A stretch of DNA of 17,935 nucleotides from M2408 sp046303515 (GCA_046303515.1 JBKCGI010000161.1:1-17935), one strand, 5' to 3'. Positions 1 to 7,519 are shown, numbered from the stretch's first letter. The notes: generated from the sequence alone by a model not told the origin. Made by a program: numbers and translations.

Positions 1-638
1 GGCACACCGTCTGTAACCCATGTGATATCAGAAATCAAAGCTTGACGAACTCCGTGATTTTCCAACAAATATTTCCCTAAATAACCTACCGAATTTCCGC
101 CATGTTCTTCATAAGTTGAAAAAACAATTGCTCCATTTTCGAGTGTTTCAGCAACTTTCAAAGCCGACCATACGCCCAAACGATTATCCATATACGGAGA
201 CTGCACATACAAATCAGTTTCTCTGAAATTTGGTTTAAAAGTCAAAATAGTTCCTCGGTCGATCTCGCGATCAAAAACATATTTCACATCGCGATTCCCG
301 TGTTCGTCCTCGATTACTAAAATTTCTGTTTCAATTTCTCCTTGTGAATCTGAACCAACTAATTGATAGCCATCCTGCGTTCTTGGTCCTCCAATTTTGT
401 ACAAATTTTTATCGTAGGCAGTCGTAAATCCAATCGTATCAATATGCGCAAAAATGGCAGTTTTAGGTTTACCAAAAATTAAAATAAAACCATCTTGAAA
501 ATCTTCTCTGTCAACAATTTGAGGCTTTACCTTCCAATTACCCTCATTTTCTCTAATGTAATTTAAAATAAAGTCTTTTATTCCGCTTTCGTCAGAAGAT
601 GCTCCCCTTACTTCTACTAGTTTTTCTAATAATTTCAT
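1..638 (-). CDS. M42-family zinc aminopeptidase (partial, C-terminus off the left edge)
   Basis: The visible 212 codons are the N-terminal part of a co-catalytic metallopeptidase of the M42 (FrvX/PepA-like aminopeptidase) or closely related M20 type, a cytoplasmic enzyme that trims peptides. Seen: the metal-binding HxD (AHIDTIGF, His65 and Asp67), the metal-bridging Asp in YMDNRLG (about residue 151) and the Glu-Glu catalytic pair in STYEEHGGNS (residues 177-178). The long stretch between HxD and YMDN (about 80 residues) suits the M42 dimerisation/lid insertion. Family members are usually about 330-360 residues, so roughly 130 residues and the last metal ligand lie outside the window. The start ATG (638-636) lies one base after the stop of the YigZ-family gene, so the two are probably translationally coupled. 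The family call is firm; the exact substrate is unknown. Confidence 0.82.
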   Translation of the reverse strand, partial: MKLLEKLVEVRGASSDESGIKDFILNYIRENEGNWKVKPQIVDREDFQDGFILIFGKPKTAIFAHIDTIGFTTAYDKNLYKIGGPRTQDGYQLVGSDSQGEIETEILVIEDEHGNRDVKYVFDREIDRGTILTFKPNFRETDLYVQSPYMDNRLGVWSALKVAETLENGAIVFSTYEEHGGNSVGYLGKYLLENHGVRQALISDITWVTDGV

Positions 639-639
639 T

Positions 640-1251
640 TCAATTTTGTATTATTTCTTGAATAATTTGGATGCTTTTTAAATGCTCAATTTGTTGTTTG
701 AATTGCTCAAAAATAAGGTTTTTTACGTCTAATTCAAGTGTTACATTCATTTCTTGAATTTGTTTTTTTAGCACCACCCCATTTTGTTTAATTAATTTCA
801 TTAAATAAGGAAAATCTTCGTAATTCACCTGCAAACTCATGGAACTACTTAGTTCTTTATCAATGATTTCATTGTCATCAATCGCTCCTTTTGCGGCAGC
901 TTTGTATGCGGTAATTAAACCACCAACTCCCAATTTTGTTCCACCATAATAACGCACAACAGCAATACAAACGTTAGTTAAATCATACGAAGTAATTTGA
1001 CCCAAAATTGGAGTTCCAGCGCTATTATTAGGTTCTCCATCGTCATTTGCACGTGTAACCTCCTTGTTTACACCATATTTAAATGCATAACAGATATGCG
1101 TTGCCTGACTATGTATTTTCTTCAAATCACCCAAAAAATCTTTGATTTCAAGTTCATTTGCGCAAGATTTAGCATAGCCAATAAATTTCGACCCTTTGTC
1201 CTTAAACAAAAATTCAGTTTGAAGCTTTAAAGTTTTGAATTGGGTTTTCAT
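640..1251 (-). CDS. yigZ: YigZ/IMPACT-family protein (UPF0029)
   Basis: This 203-residue protein belongs to the YigZ/IMPACT family, linked to translation control in eukaryotes and of uncertain biochemical role in bacteria. Seen: the family signature NDDGEPNNSAGTPIL (residues 69-83; most members have DGEPxGTAG, here with Asn-Asn-Ser) and VVRYYGGTKLGVGGL (98-112). The C-terminal third (about 140-203) matches the position of the small ferredoxin-like DUF1949 domain. Length is typical (about 200-205). The ATG at 1251-1249 gives the usual N-terminus (KTLKLQTEFLFKDKGSKFIGYA). The stop is one base before the M42 peptidase start, forming a two-gene unit transcribed away from the divergent lipoprotein operon. 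Family assignment is confident; function is not established. Confidence 0.93.
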   Translation of the reverse strand: MKTQFKTLKLQTEFLFKDKGSKFIGYAKSCANELEIKDFLGDLKKIHSQATHICYAFKYGVNKEVTRANDDGEPNNSAGTPILGQITSYDLTNVCIAVVRYYGGTKLGVGGLITAYKAAAKGAIDDNEIIDKELSSSMSLQVNYEDFPYLMKLIKQNGVVLKKQIQEMNVTLELDVKNLIFEQFKQQIEHLKSIQIIQEIIQN

Positions 1252-1258
1252 TTCTTGA

Positions 1259-1266
1259 CAAAATTA
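1259..1266 (-). promoter_or_regulatory. Possible -7 element for the yigZ unit
   Basis: On the minus strand the sequence reads TAATTTTG, a full match to the Bacteroidota TAnnTTTG -7 element. It lies only 7 bases before the start codon, so a transcript from it would be almost leaderless. I see no well-spaced TTTG -33 element (an upstream TTG is 25 bases away), so this is a weak call. Confidence 0.33.
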
Positions 1267-1297
1267 CGTACATTCGCATATTGAATTATGACAAGCT

Positions 1298-1792
1298 ATG
1301 AAATTTATCAACTTTTTACTCTTGACAGTTTTTTTCTCACTTTATTCTTGTAAAGAAGAGGAGGTAAAAATTAACCCTTGTGCAAATGGTCAACTCGACG
1401 CTGGAGAAGAAGAGATTGATTGTGGAGGGACTTGTAAAGCCTGTTACAAATATGCTTATATGTTTGTGAGTTATAAGGATTCATTATATTCGATAACAAA
1501 TAAATCTCTCATAAATACAGGGTCTAATTGGATTTTAAGTGGAAGTTTTGACACCATTCAATTTAATCTCAATTTAGGTACTACAATTGATGTTGGCACT
1601 TCGAATATTAACGCCTCAAATACTTCTTGTATGGGAGGGCAACTGCCTTACACTTTTATTTCTGGAATCATGGGCATAAGTGAAAACAATACCTTATCAC
1701 GTGAATTAAGTGGAAATTTTGAAGCCTATTTCAAGCGAGGAATCGATACAATTAAACTGAAAGCTGGACAATTCGAATATTTGAAATATTAA
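1298..1792 (+). CDS. Small secreted lipoprotein with a cysteine-rich N-terminal motif
   Basis: A 164-residue protein with a short lipoprotein leader: hydrophobic stretch, then the lipobox-like LYSC with Cys18 as the predicted lipidated residue, followed by acidic residues (KEEEVK). In Bacteroidota such lipoproteins usually reach the outer membrane. Just after it comes the four-cysteine motif CxNGQLDAGEEEIDCGGTCKAC (Cys28, 42, 46, 49), which I recognise as recurring after the leader of many flavobacterial surface lipoproteins; its Asp/Glu/Asn content suggests a small metal-bound or disulfide knot, but that is inference. The remainder is beta-rich, with one further Cys near residue 111, and has no domain I recognise. 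It is the first gene of a compact plus-strand unit, ending one base before the TTG start of the CysQ-like gene. No function can be assigned. Confidence 0.8.
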   Translation: MKFINFLLLTVFFSLYSCKEEEVKINPCANGQLDAGEEEIDCGGTCKACYKYAYMFVSYKDSLYSITNKSLINTGSNWILSGSFDTIQFNLNLGTTIDVGTSNINASNTSCMGGQLPYTFISGIMGISENNTLSRELSGNFEAYFKRGIDTIKLKAGQFEYLKY

Positions 1793-1793
1793 T

Positions 1794-2621
1794 TTGAAAA
1801 ATAATCCAACATATCAATTGGCTATTAAAGCTGCTGTTGAAGCGTCAAAATTATTGATGCAATTTTATACGGATGGCTTTTCTAGCGAAATCAAAATTGA
1901 TGGCTCACCAGTAACTGAGGCAGATATTGCTTCCTCCACATTGATTAAGGAAATTTTATCTGAAACTCAAATTCCAATAATTGACGAAGAAAGTGATGCC
2001 CTTTCTTACAAAATTCGTAAAACATGGACTAAATGTTGGTGTGTCGACCCTTTAGATGGCACGAAAGAATTTATTAAAAAAAATGGTGAATTTGCTGTAA
2101 ATATTGCCCTAATTGAAAATCAAAAAGCAATTTTTGGGATAATTGCTTCTCCGGTTAAGGAAGAAATTATCCTTGGCGGAAAAGATATTGGAGTTTATTT
2201 AGTTAAATTCTCTAATATCGATCGATTCGAAAATTGGAAAGAAATTAAATTTACAAATTCCAAAGAAAAAATAAATATCATCGCCTCTCGATCTCATGAA
2301 AGTTCAAAAACTTCAGTCTTCATCAATCACATTAATGAAAAACTTAAAAAATGTGGAATAATTCACAAAGGTTCAGCCCTAAAATTCTTTGAATTGGCTC
2401 AAAACCAAGCGTCTATCTATCCGAGATTTGCGCCCACCATGGAATGGGACATAGCTGCTGGTCAGGCAATTATGGAAGCTCTTGGCGGTAAAATATTAGA
2501 CACAAGCTCATTTAAACCCTTAATCTATAATAAAGAGAATCTGCTAAATCCTTATTTTGTGGCGTTTACTCAAGAATTCTCAGAGGATTTTTTTGAAAAT
2601 TCATTACTTTTGTCGAAATAG
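1794..2621 (+). CDS. cysQ: 3'(2'),5'-bisphosphate nucleotidase (CysQ-type, inositol monophosphatase fold)
   Basis: A 275-residue member of the inositol-monophosphatase superfamily, CysQ branch. These cytoplasmic Mg-dependent enzymes convert 3'-phosphoadenosine 5'-phosphate (PAP), a by-product of sulfate assimilation and sulfotransfer, to AMP and phosphate. Seen: DEES (64-67, metal-binding Glu pair), DPLDGTKEF (85-93, the metal-binding DPxDGT motif plus the KEF extension typical of CysQ), and EWDIAAGQAI (217-226, third metal Asp at 219). Length suits the family. The start is TTG at 1794: the N-terminal helix (YQLAIKAAVEASKLLMQFY) matches the family, and the first downstream ATG would delete it. 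It follows the lipoprotein stop by one base, and the next gene starts two bases after its stop, implying one operon. Confidence 0.92.
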   Translation: MKNNPTYQLAIKAAVEASKLLMQFYTDGFSSEIKIDGSPVTEADIASSTLIKEILSETQIPIIDEESDALSYKIRKTWTKCWCVDPLDGTKEFIKKNGEFAVNIALIENQKAIFGIIASPVKEEIILGGKDIGVYLVKFSNIDRFENWKEIKFTNSKEKINIIASRSHESSKTSVFINHINEKLKKCGIIHKGSALKFFELAQNQASIYPRFAPTMEWDIAAGQAIMEALGGKILDTSSFKPLIYNKENLLNPYFVAFTQEFSEDFFENSLLLSK

Positions 2622-2623
2622 AA

Positions 2624-4213
2624 ATGAATATCAAGATTTTCAAAATATTAATAATCTTATCGATTATACTAAATGTGAGTCCATATACAATGGCGCAGCA
2701 CAAAACAATTCCATTACATAATTATTACAAAACGGAATTTTTAAAATATTCGGGGAAACATTCCTTAGAAACATTTTACCCAGTAAATGAAAGTTATTTA
2801 AATTTAAGTGACTCTCTTAAAGACACCACCATTTTATATTACGATTTTTTCGTTTGGTTTTTTAGAAAAAACTGGTTAGAAGTAAAGGAAAATGAAAACA
2901 AACTAGAAATAAGTCCCCTAATTAACTTGAGTTACGGAAAAGGTTTAAACGCCTCCGATAGCTTGCCTTTATATAGAAATACGCGTGGAGTTTATGCAAC
3001 GGGTGAATTCTCAAATAAAATATCCTACACCTTCATGTTTTGCGAAAATCAGTCTCGATTCATGTCTTACCAGAATGCCTATTTCAATGACAGAGGAGAA
3101 TTTTACGACAATGATTCTGTTTTCAATAAAGTAAATGCAGTTATTCCTGGAGGCGCACGAACAAAACCTTTCAAAGTTGGTGGCTATGATTATGCTTTTT
3201 CTATTGGTTCGATTGCCTATCAAGCGACAAAAAAAATGCGCTTTGAATTTGGAAATAACCAACATTTTATTGGTTCTGGCTATCGTTCTATTTTACTTTC
3301 TGACAACTCAATTTATGCTCCAGCTTTGCGTTTTTCGTGGAAAATTTCAGAAAAACTCTCCTATCAAGTACTAATTCGGAAGCATCGAAATCTATTTAGA
3401 AAACCAGCAACTTTAGCAGTTGAGCAGGGCTATGAGAACAAATTATTTACTGCAAATTATTTAACTTTCAAACCAAAAGAAAATTTTTCCATTAGTTTGT
3501 TTTCTGCAGGAAACCAATTGCGAGCTGATTCAATTACCATGCACCCTTATCAAGCGCAAATGTTGATTCCCCTGCCTTTTTTGAATACAGATTTGTTCGC
3601 CAATTCAAAATTAATCAATGGAATTTCTGGATTAAATCTCGATTTAGGCTATAAAAAAGTTCGTTTTTACGGTCAAATTGCCATGGATAAGTATAAATCC
3701 ACTTATTTAACTTCTTATCAAATTGGAACTTACCTGTTTGATTTATTAAAAGTTAGAAATCTTAATTTGCAAGCAGAAATGAATTACGTACCAAATAATT
3801 TCTATGCTTCTAACAATACAAAATTAAGTTTTAGCCAATACAACTTGCCGTTAGCTCACTCCAAAGGAAATAATTTTACAGAAATTTTCTTTAACTTAAA
3901 TTATACCTACAAACGATTTTATATTTCCAATACTTATTCTTTATTTTTAACTCAAGGAGGAACACAAAGTCAACAAATTGAAAGCAATAGTATTTTTTAC
4001 ACCGAAAAACCAACTGCAACTTATTCATCTGGTAGAACACTTGTAAATACTACTGAAATTGGAATTCGTATCAATAAAAAATACAATCCAACACTTTTTG
4101 CACAATGTCAAATCAGACATTCAGATTTTGGAAAAAATATCCCTAAACAAGATAACAACATGTTTATGATAGGTTTAAAAGTGAATTTATTTAACCAATA
4201 CTTAGATTTTTGA
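2624..4213 (+). CDS. Outer-membrane beta-barrel protein, Wzi/RemB-like
   Basis: A 529-residue exported protein. Residues 1-25 form a Sec signal peptide ending YTMAQ. The mature part is rich in alternating aromatic/polar strands and ends in LFNQYLDF with a terminal Phe, the usual C-terminal signal of outer-membrane barrels. The segment FGNNQHFIGSGYRSILLSDN (209-228) resembles the conserved core of the Wzi capsule-attachment barrel and of flavobacterial RemB-type gliding proteins (Gly-rich FxGxGxRSLxLSD pattern). The next gene carries the same motif, so the two are distant paralogues. The gene starts two bases after the cysQ stop and overlaps its successor by four bases (TTGA), indicating translational coupling. 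A role in polysaccharide attachment or surface motility is inference; an outer-membrane barrel location is well supported. Confidence 0.75.
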   Translation: MNIKIFKILIILSIILNVSPYTMAQHKTIPLHNYYKTEFLKYSGKHSLETFYPVNESYLNLSDSLKDTTILYYDFFVWFFRKNWLEVKENENKLEISPLINLSYGKGLNASDSLPLYRNTRGVYATGEFSNKISYTFMFCENQSRFMSYQNAYFNDRGEFYDNDSVFNKVNAVIPGGARTKPFKVGGYDYAFSIGSIAYQATKKMRFEFGNNQHFIGSGYRSILLSDNSIYAPALRFSWKISEKLSYQVLIRKHRNLFRKPATLAVEQGYENKLFTANYLTFKPKENFSISLFSAGNQLRADSITMHPYQAQMLIPLPFLNTDLFANSKLINGISGLNLDLGYKKVRFYGQIAMDKYKSTYLTSYQIGTYLFDLLKVRNLNLQAEMNYVPNNFYASNNTKLSFSQYNLPLAHSKGNNFTEIFFNLNYTYKRFYISNTYSLFLTQGGTQSQQIESNSIFYTEKPTATYSSGRTLVNTTEIGIRINKKYNPTLFAQCQIRHSDFGKNIPKQDNNMFMIGLKVNLFNQYLDF

Positions 4214-5649
4214 TTCGATTTAATTTACATATCGCTTTCTTACTTGTAAGTTGTTTTGCCTTTGGTCAAAATCTTACTCAAAGTGAAAAATATTGGCTGG
4301 AGGATAGAAAAACCTTGCATTCTTCATACCAAAATGAATTTAATTTTTTCCCAGATACGATTTTTAAAAATGAAGGGAAATTCAAATACAGTTTTGCGCC
4401 TTCAATTTTAGTTGGAACAAATGGAACTAATCTTAAAACAAATTCTGGAGTTCAATTTATCGGATATCGCAAATTTTCTGACAAATTAAATCTCAAAATC
4501 TACAATGAATTGGGTTATTCTAATGGAAAATTAACTCCTTATGAGTCTGTCTTGCAAAGTAAATCCTTTTTCTATTTTCCAATTAAAAATGACCATGCCG
4601 TATTTAACGATTTGAGAGGAAGATTGAGCTATGTTCCAAACAAACATTTCGAACTACAAACTGGTGTTGACAAACATTTTTTTGGTGAAGGTAGTCGCTC
4701 TTTATTGATGGGGAACCAAGGCGTTTCAAGTCCTTTTGTGATGATGAAAGCTAAAATTTGGAAATTGGAATACATCAGTTTACACCAAATTTGGAGAGAA
4801 AATCAGCCAGGACATTATTTACCAAAAGCGAGTGCAACTCATTACATCAATTTCAATCATAAAAATAAAATTTCCTTTGGTATTTTTGAGTCAGTTGTTC
4901 ATATTATCAAAGACACACTTTATAACCGTGGCTTTGAAGTTGAATACTTGAATCCTATGATTTTTTATCGTCCACAGGAGTACAGTGTTGGTTCATCCGA
5001 CAACGTGCTTTTAGGATTAAATGGTTTTATTACTATGAAAAAATCAATTTTGTATGGACAAGTCATTTTAGATGATATCAATATTGCTGAAATCAAGGCA
5101 AGATCAAAATGGTGGGCGAATAAATATGGTTTAATGGCAGGATTTAAACGTTGGTTTACAATTTCACAAAAGCAAGTTTTTTTCCGTTCAGAACTTAGTT
5201 TTACAACACCTTACACATACGCTGCCGCAAATAACAACCTTAATTATTCAAATCAGGGATTGGGACTAGCTCATCCTTTAGGTGGGAATTTTGCCGAATG
5301 GTACAATGAAGTTTCTTTTGATTTAAAGTCTTGGAACATTCATGCTTGGGGACAATTTTATTTAAAAGGAAATGACCCAGCTAACACGGAAATTTCTTAC
5401 GGTGGAGACATTTATAAATCTTATATCAAAAGACCTTTTGGCGATTACGGTTATTCCATGTTTATTGGTGAAAAAACCTACCGTCTTCAAATCGGAACAA
5501 AAATATCAAAATTAGTAGCTTCAAAAAACTGGACCATTTTTGCTGAGCCTCGTTTATTTCTTACAAAAAGAACACCAGAAATTGTTCCAACTTTCTATTT
5601 CACGGCAGGTATTCATTACAATATTTTAGCAGACAAACGCAATTACTAA
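4210..5649 (+). CDS. Second outer-membrane beta-barrel protein, Wzi/RemB-like
   Basis: A 479-residue exported barrel-type protein. The leader (MIRFNLHIAFLLVSCFAFGQ) ends in the usual flavobacterial FAFG-Q cleavage site; LVSC could also be read as a lipobox, but the barrel-like body favours ordinary signal peptidase cleavage. The motif GVDKHFFGEGSRSLLMGNQ (152-170) parallels the one in the preceding gene. Repeated amphipathic strands rich in Tyr, Phe and Trp continue to the end (AGIHYNILADKRNY). The start is TTG at 4210 inside TTGA, which holds the upstream stop; there is no ATG near the signal peptide. Its stop overlaps the nth start by one base. The side-by-side pair suggests a duplicated or two-component outer-membrane unit; partner and substrate are unknown. 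Confidence 0.74.
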   Translation: MIRFNLHIAFLLVSCFAFGQNLTQSEKYWLEDRKTLHSSYQNEFNFFPDTIFKNEGKFKYSFAPSILVGTNGTNLKTNSGVQFIGYRKFSDKLNLKIYNELGYSNGKLTPYESVLQSKSFFYFPIKNDHAVFNDLRGRLSYVPNKHFELQTGVDKHFFGEGSRSLLMGNQGVSSPFVMMKAKIWKLEYISLHQIWRENQPGHYLPKASATHYINFNHKNKISFGIFESVVHIIKDTLYNRGFEVEYLNPMIFYRPQEYSVGSSDNVLLGLNGFITMKKSILYGQVILDDINIAEIKARSKWWANKYGLMAGFKRWFTISQKQVFFRSELSFTTPYTYAAANNNLNYSNQGLGLAHPLGGNFAEWYNEVSFDLKSWNIHAWGQFYLKGNDPANTEISYGGDIYKSYIKRPFGDYGYSMFIGEKTYRLQIGTKISKLVASKNWTIFAEPRLFLTKRTPEIVPTFYFTAGIHYNILADKRNY

Positions 5650-6293
5650 TGACTAAAAAAGAAAAAGCGCAATACATCATTGACGAATTGGAAAAATTAT
5701 ATCCTGAAACTCCTGTTCCATTGGATCACAAAGATGCTTTTACGCTTTTAATTGCCGTTTTACTTTCTGCGCAATGTACAGATGTTCGGGTGAATTTAGT
5801 GACTCCTTATTTATTTCAAAAGGCTGATAATCCATTCGATATGATAAAGTTATCGGTAGAAGAAATTCGTGAAATCATCAAACCTTGTGGACTTTCACCA
5901 AAAAAATCCAAGGCTATTTTCGATTTATCACACATTTTAATTGAAAAATACCAAGGTGAAGTTCCTGCAGATTTCGAAAAACTAGAAGAATTACCTGGAG
6001 TTGGACACAAAACTGCTTCCGTAGTAATGTCCCAAGCTTTTGGTTTTCCAGCTTTTCCAGTAGATACTCACATTCATCGTTTACTCATTCGTTGGGGAAT
6101 CACCAAAGGCAAAAATGTTGTTGAAACTGAAAAGGATGCTAAAGCAATTTTCCCAATGGATTTATGGAATAAACTGCATTTGCAAATCATTTTTTACGGA
6201 CGAGAATACTCTCCAGCGCGCAGTCCTAAATTAGATCAAGATTTTATCACCAGAGAAATAGGCACAAAAGCAGCACTTGCAGAATTGAAGTGA
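5649..6293 (+). CDS. nth: Endonuclease III homologue lacking the [4Fe-4S] cluster
   Basis: A 214-residue base-excision-repair DNA glycosylase/AP lyase of the endonuclease III family, which removes oxidised pyrimidines. Seen: the helix-hairpin-helix LPGVGHKTASVV with catalytic Lys121, then VDTHIHRLLIRWGI with catalytic Asp139 (equivalent to E. coli Lys120 and Asp138). Where the family normally has a HGRxxC segment and the Cys-x6-Cys-x2-Cys-x5-Cys cluster loop, this protein reads FYGREYSPARSPKLDQDF: all four ligands are missing and the C-terminus continues with a charged helix. The only cysteines are Cys43 and Cys80, in the N-terminal half. The active site looks intact, so the enzyme is probably functional without a cluster. 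I recall similar cluster-less versions in other Flavobacteriia. The ATG overlaps the upstream stop (TAATG). Confidence 0.93.
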   Translation: MTKKEKAQYIIDELEKLYPETPVPLDHKDAFTLLIAVLLSAQCTDVRVNLVTPYLFQKADNPFDMIKLSVEEIREIIKPCGLSPKKSKAIFDLSHILIEKYQGEVPADFEKLEELPGVGHKTASVVMSQAFGFPAFPVDTHIHRLLIRWGITKGKNVVETEKDAKAIFPMDLWNKLHLQIIFYGREYSPARSPKLDQDFITREIGTKAALAELK

Positions 6294-6333
6294 TTTGTGT
6301 AAATTATTTTATAAACAAATAAGTATAATTAGC

Positions 6334-6484
6334 GCCACAGATGCACAGATTTTTTTTATTATAAATAAAAAACATTTAATTAATAGCACAGATTATTCAA
6401 AAATACCATAAGGTATTTTAAAATTTGTGTAATTAAAAACATTCATAAATAACACATTATACACTAAATCCGTGAATCTGTGGC
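6334..6484. repeat. Long-range inverted repeat (CACAGAT type) with a nested hairpin
   Basis: The 314-base gap after nth holds an imperfect inverted repeat: GCCACAGATGCACAGATT (6334-6351) and AATCCGTGAATCTGTGGC (6467-6484), 16 of 18 positions complementary. Between the arms lies a perfect 8-bp hairpin, AAAATACC / GGTATTTT (6400-6407, 6412-6419), and a further copy of GCACAGATT (about 6386-6394). I recognise the cacagat/atctgtg wording as a common intergenic element of Flavobacteriia genomes, without a known function. No open reading frame or T-tract terminator is visible, so the end of the preceding operon is not marked by a classical terminator. Confidence 0.6.
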
Positions 6485-6496
6485 AAAATAATTAGA

Positions 6497-6528
6497 TTTG
6501 TTAAATTCGAATTTATTCACTATATTTG
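6497..6528 (+). promoter_or_regulatory. Bacteroidota-type promoter of the NYN-domain gene
   Basis: TTTG (6497-6500) is followed after 20 bases by TATATTTG (6521-6528), a full match to the primary-sigma promoter consensus of this phylum (TTTG, 19-21 bp, TAnnTTTG). The predicted transcript start near 6534 gives a leader of about 75 nt before the ATG at 6608. Confidence 0.75.
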
Positions 6529-6607
6529 TATAAGCTTACACGATTGAAAAATAGAATATCAGTCCGAATACTCCTTTTTCTAGGAAAAGCATTACCAAAA
6601 TAGTTAC

Positions 6608-7396
6608 ATGGAAAAAAAGAAAGAATTAAACCTAGCAGTCTTAATTGATGCTGATAATGTACCATATGCAAATGTCAAAGAGATGTTTGAAGAAATTGCC
6701 AAATACGGAACACCAACTTTTAAAAGAATATACGCCGATTGGACGAAACCAACTGTTTCAGGATGGAAAAAAGTCTTGTTGGAAAACGCCATCACTCCTA
6801 TTCAACAATACAGTTATACAAGCGGAAAAAATGCTTCCGACAGTGCCTTAATCATTGATGCAATGGACATCTTATACACTGGAAAAGTGGATGGATTTTG
6901 CATTGTTTCAAGCGATTCGGACTTCACACGTCTGGCAACTCGCTTAAGAGAAGCAGGCATGAAAGTAATAGGAATTGGTGAAAAGAAAACACTTCCACCC
7001 TTCATTACAGCTTGCGATAAATTTATTTACCTCGAAATTCTAAAACCTCAAGAAGAAGTTATTGAAAATGAGGAACCTTCTAAAATAAAAAGCAAAAAGG
7101 AAAATAAAACTTCCCCTCTAAATAAAATAGATCCTAAATTAATCAAATTGATTTCGGATAGTATTACGGATTTAGCTGATGAAAATGGTTGGACTTACTT
7201 AGGAGAATTAGGAAATTTGATTTTAAAGAAAAAACCAGATTTTGACTCCCGAAATTACGGTTTCAGTAAGATGTTACAATTGATCAGAAGCATTGATAAA
7301 TTTGAAATTGATGTTCGCGAAACTGGAAAACAAAATGTAAAACATATTTACTTAAAAAATCAAATTCAAAACCAAAAGTCGAAAATAAAGAATTGA
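6608..7396 (+). CDS. NYN-domain putative ribonuclease with C-terminal LOTUS/OST-HTH domain
   Basis: A 262-residue cytoplasmic protein with two domains. Residues about 8-145 form a NYN (LabA/DUF88-type, PIN-like) nuclease domain: LIDADN (Asp14, Asp16), SGKNASDSALIIDAMD (Asp78) and VSSDSDF (Asp103, Asp105) supply the acidic cluster expected for metal-dependent RNA cleavage. A charged Lys/Glu linker (about 148-172) leads to a winged-helix OST-HTH/LOTUS domain (about 175-250; KLISDSITDLADENGWTYL, then YGFSKMLQLIRSI), an RNA-binding fold also paired with NYN domains elsewhere. The C-terminal tail is Gln/Asn/Lys-rich. It is transcribed alone from its own promoter, with the HtrA protease downstream under a separate promoter. 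Domain calls are confident; RNA targets and biological role are unknown. Confidence 0.88.
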   Translation: MEKKKELNLAVLIDADNVPYANVKEMFEEIAKYGTPTFKRIYADWTKPTVSGWKKVLLENAITPIQQYSYTSGKNASDSALIIDAMDILYTGKVDGFCIVSSDSDFTRLATRLREAGMKVIGIGEKKTLPPFITACDKFIYLEILKPQEEVIENEEPSKIKSKKENKTSPLNKIDPKLIKLISDSITDLADENGWTYLGELGNLILKKKPDFDSRNYGFSKMLQLIRSIDKFEIDVRETGKQNVKHIYLKNQIQNQKSKIKN

Positions 7397-7417
7397 CATT
7401 CAATTAGATATACATAT

Positions 7418-7456
7418 TTAACAATTTTTTAAGAAAGTCCTTAACAATCCTTAACA
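7418..7456 (+). promoter_or_regulatory. TTAACA direct repeats upstream of the htrA promoter
   Basis: TTAACAAT occurs at 7418-7425 and 7441-7448, and CCTTAACA occurs twice with a 10-base period (7439-7446 and 7449-7456), i.e. one helical turn. The pair lies directly upstream of the -33 element of the protease gene, the usual place for an activator site. Which regulator would bind is unknown; AT-rich chance repetition is possible. Confidence 0.38.
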
Positions 7457-7463
7457 TGATTTT

Positions 7464-7496
7464 TTTGGACTTTTTTTGCTTCTTGCGTTATCATTG
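7464..7496 (+). promoter_or_regulatory. Probable promoter of the htrA gene
   Basis: TTTG (7464-7467), 21 bases, then TATCATTG (7489-7496), one mismatch from TAnnTTTG. The predicted start near 7502 leaves a leader of about 18 nt before the ATG at 7520. The spacing equals that of the rpoD promoter in this window. Confidence 0.55.
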
Positions 7497-7519
7497 CATA
7501 AAATTTTCAACTAAAGGTT

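Noticed and set aside
4210..4269. A lipoprotein signal on the second barrel (LVSC)
   Set aside because: A standard FAFG-Q cleavage site follows and the protein is barrel-like; the lipobox match is probably chance.
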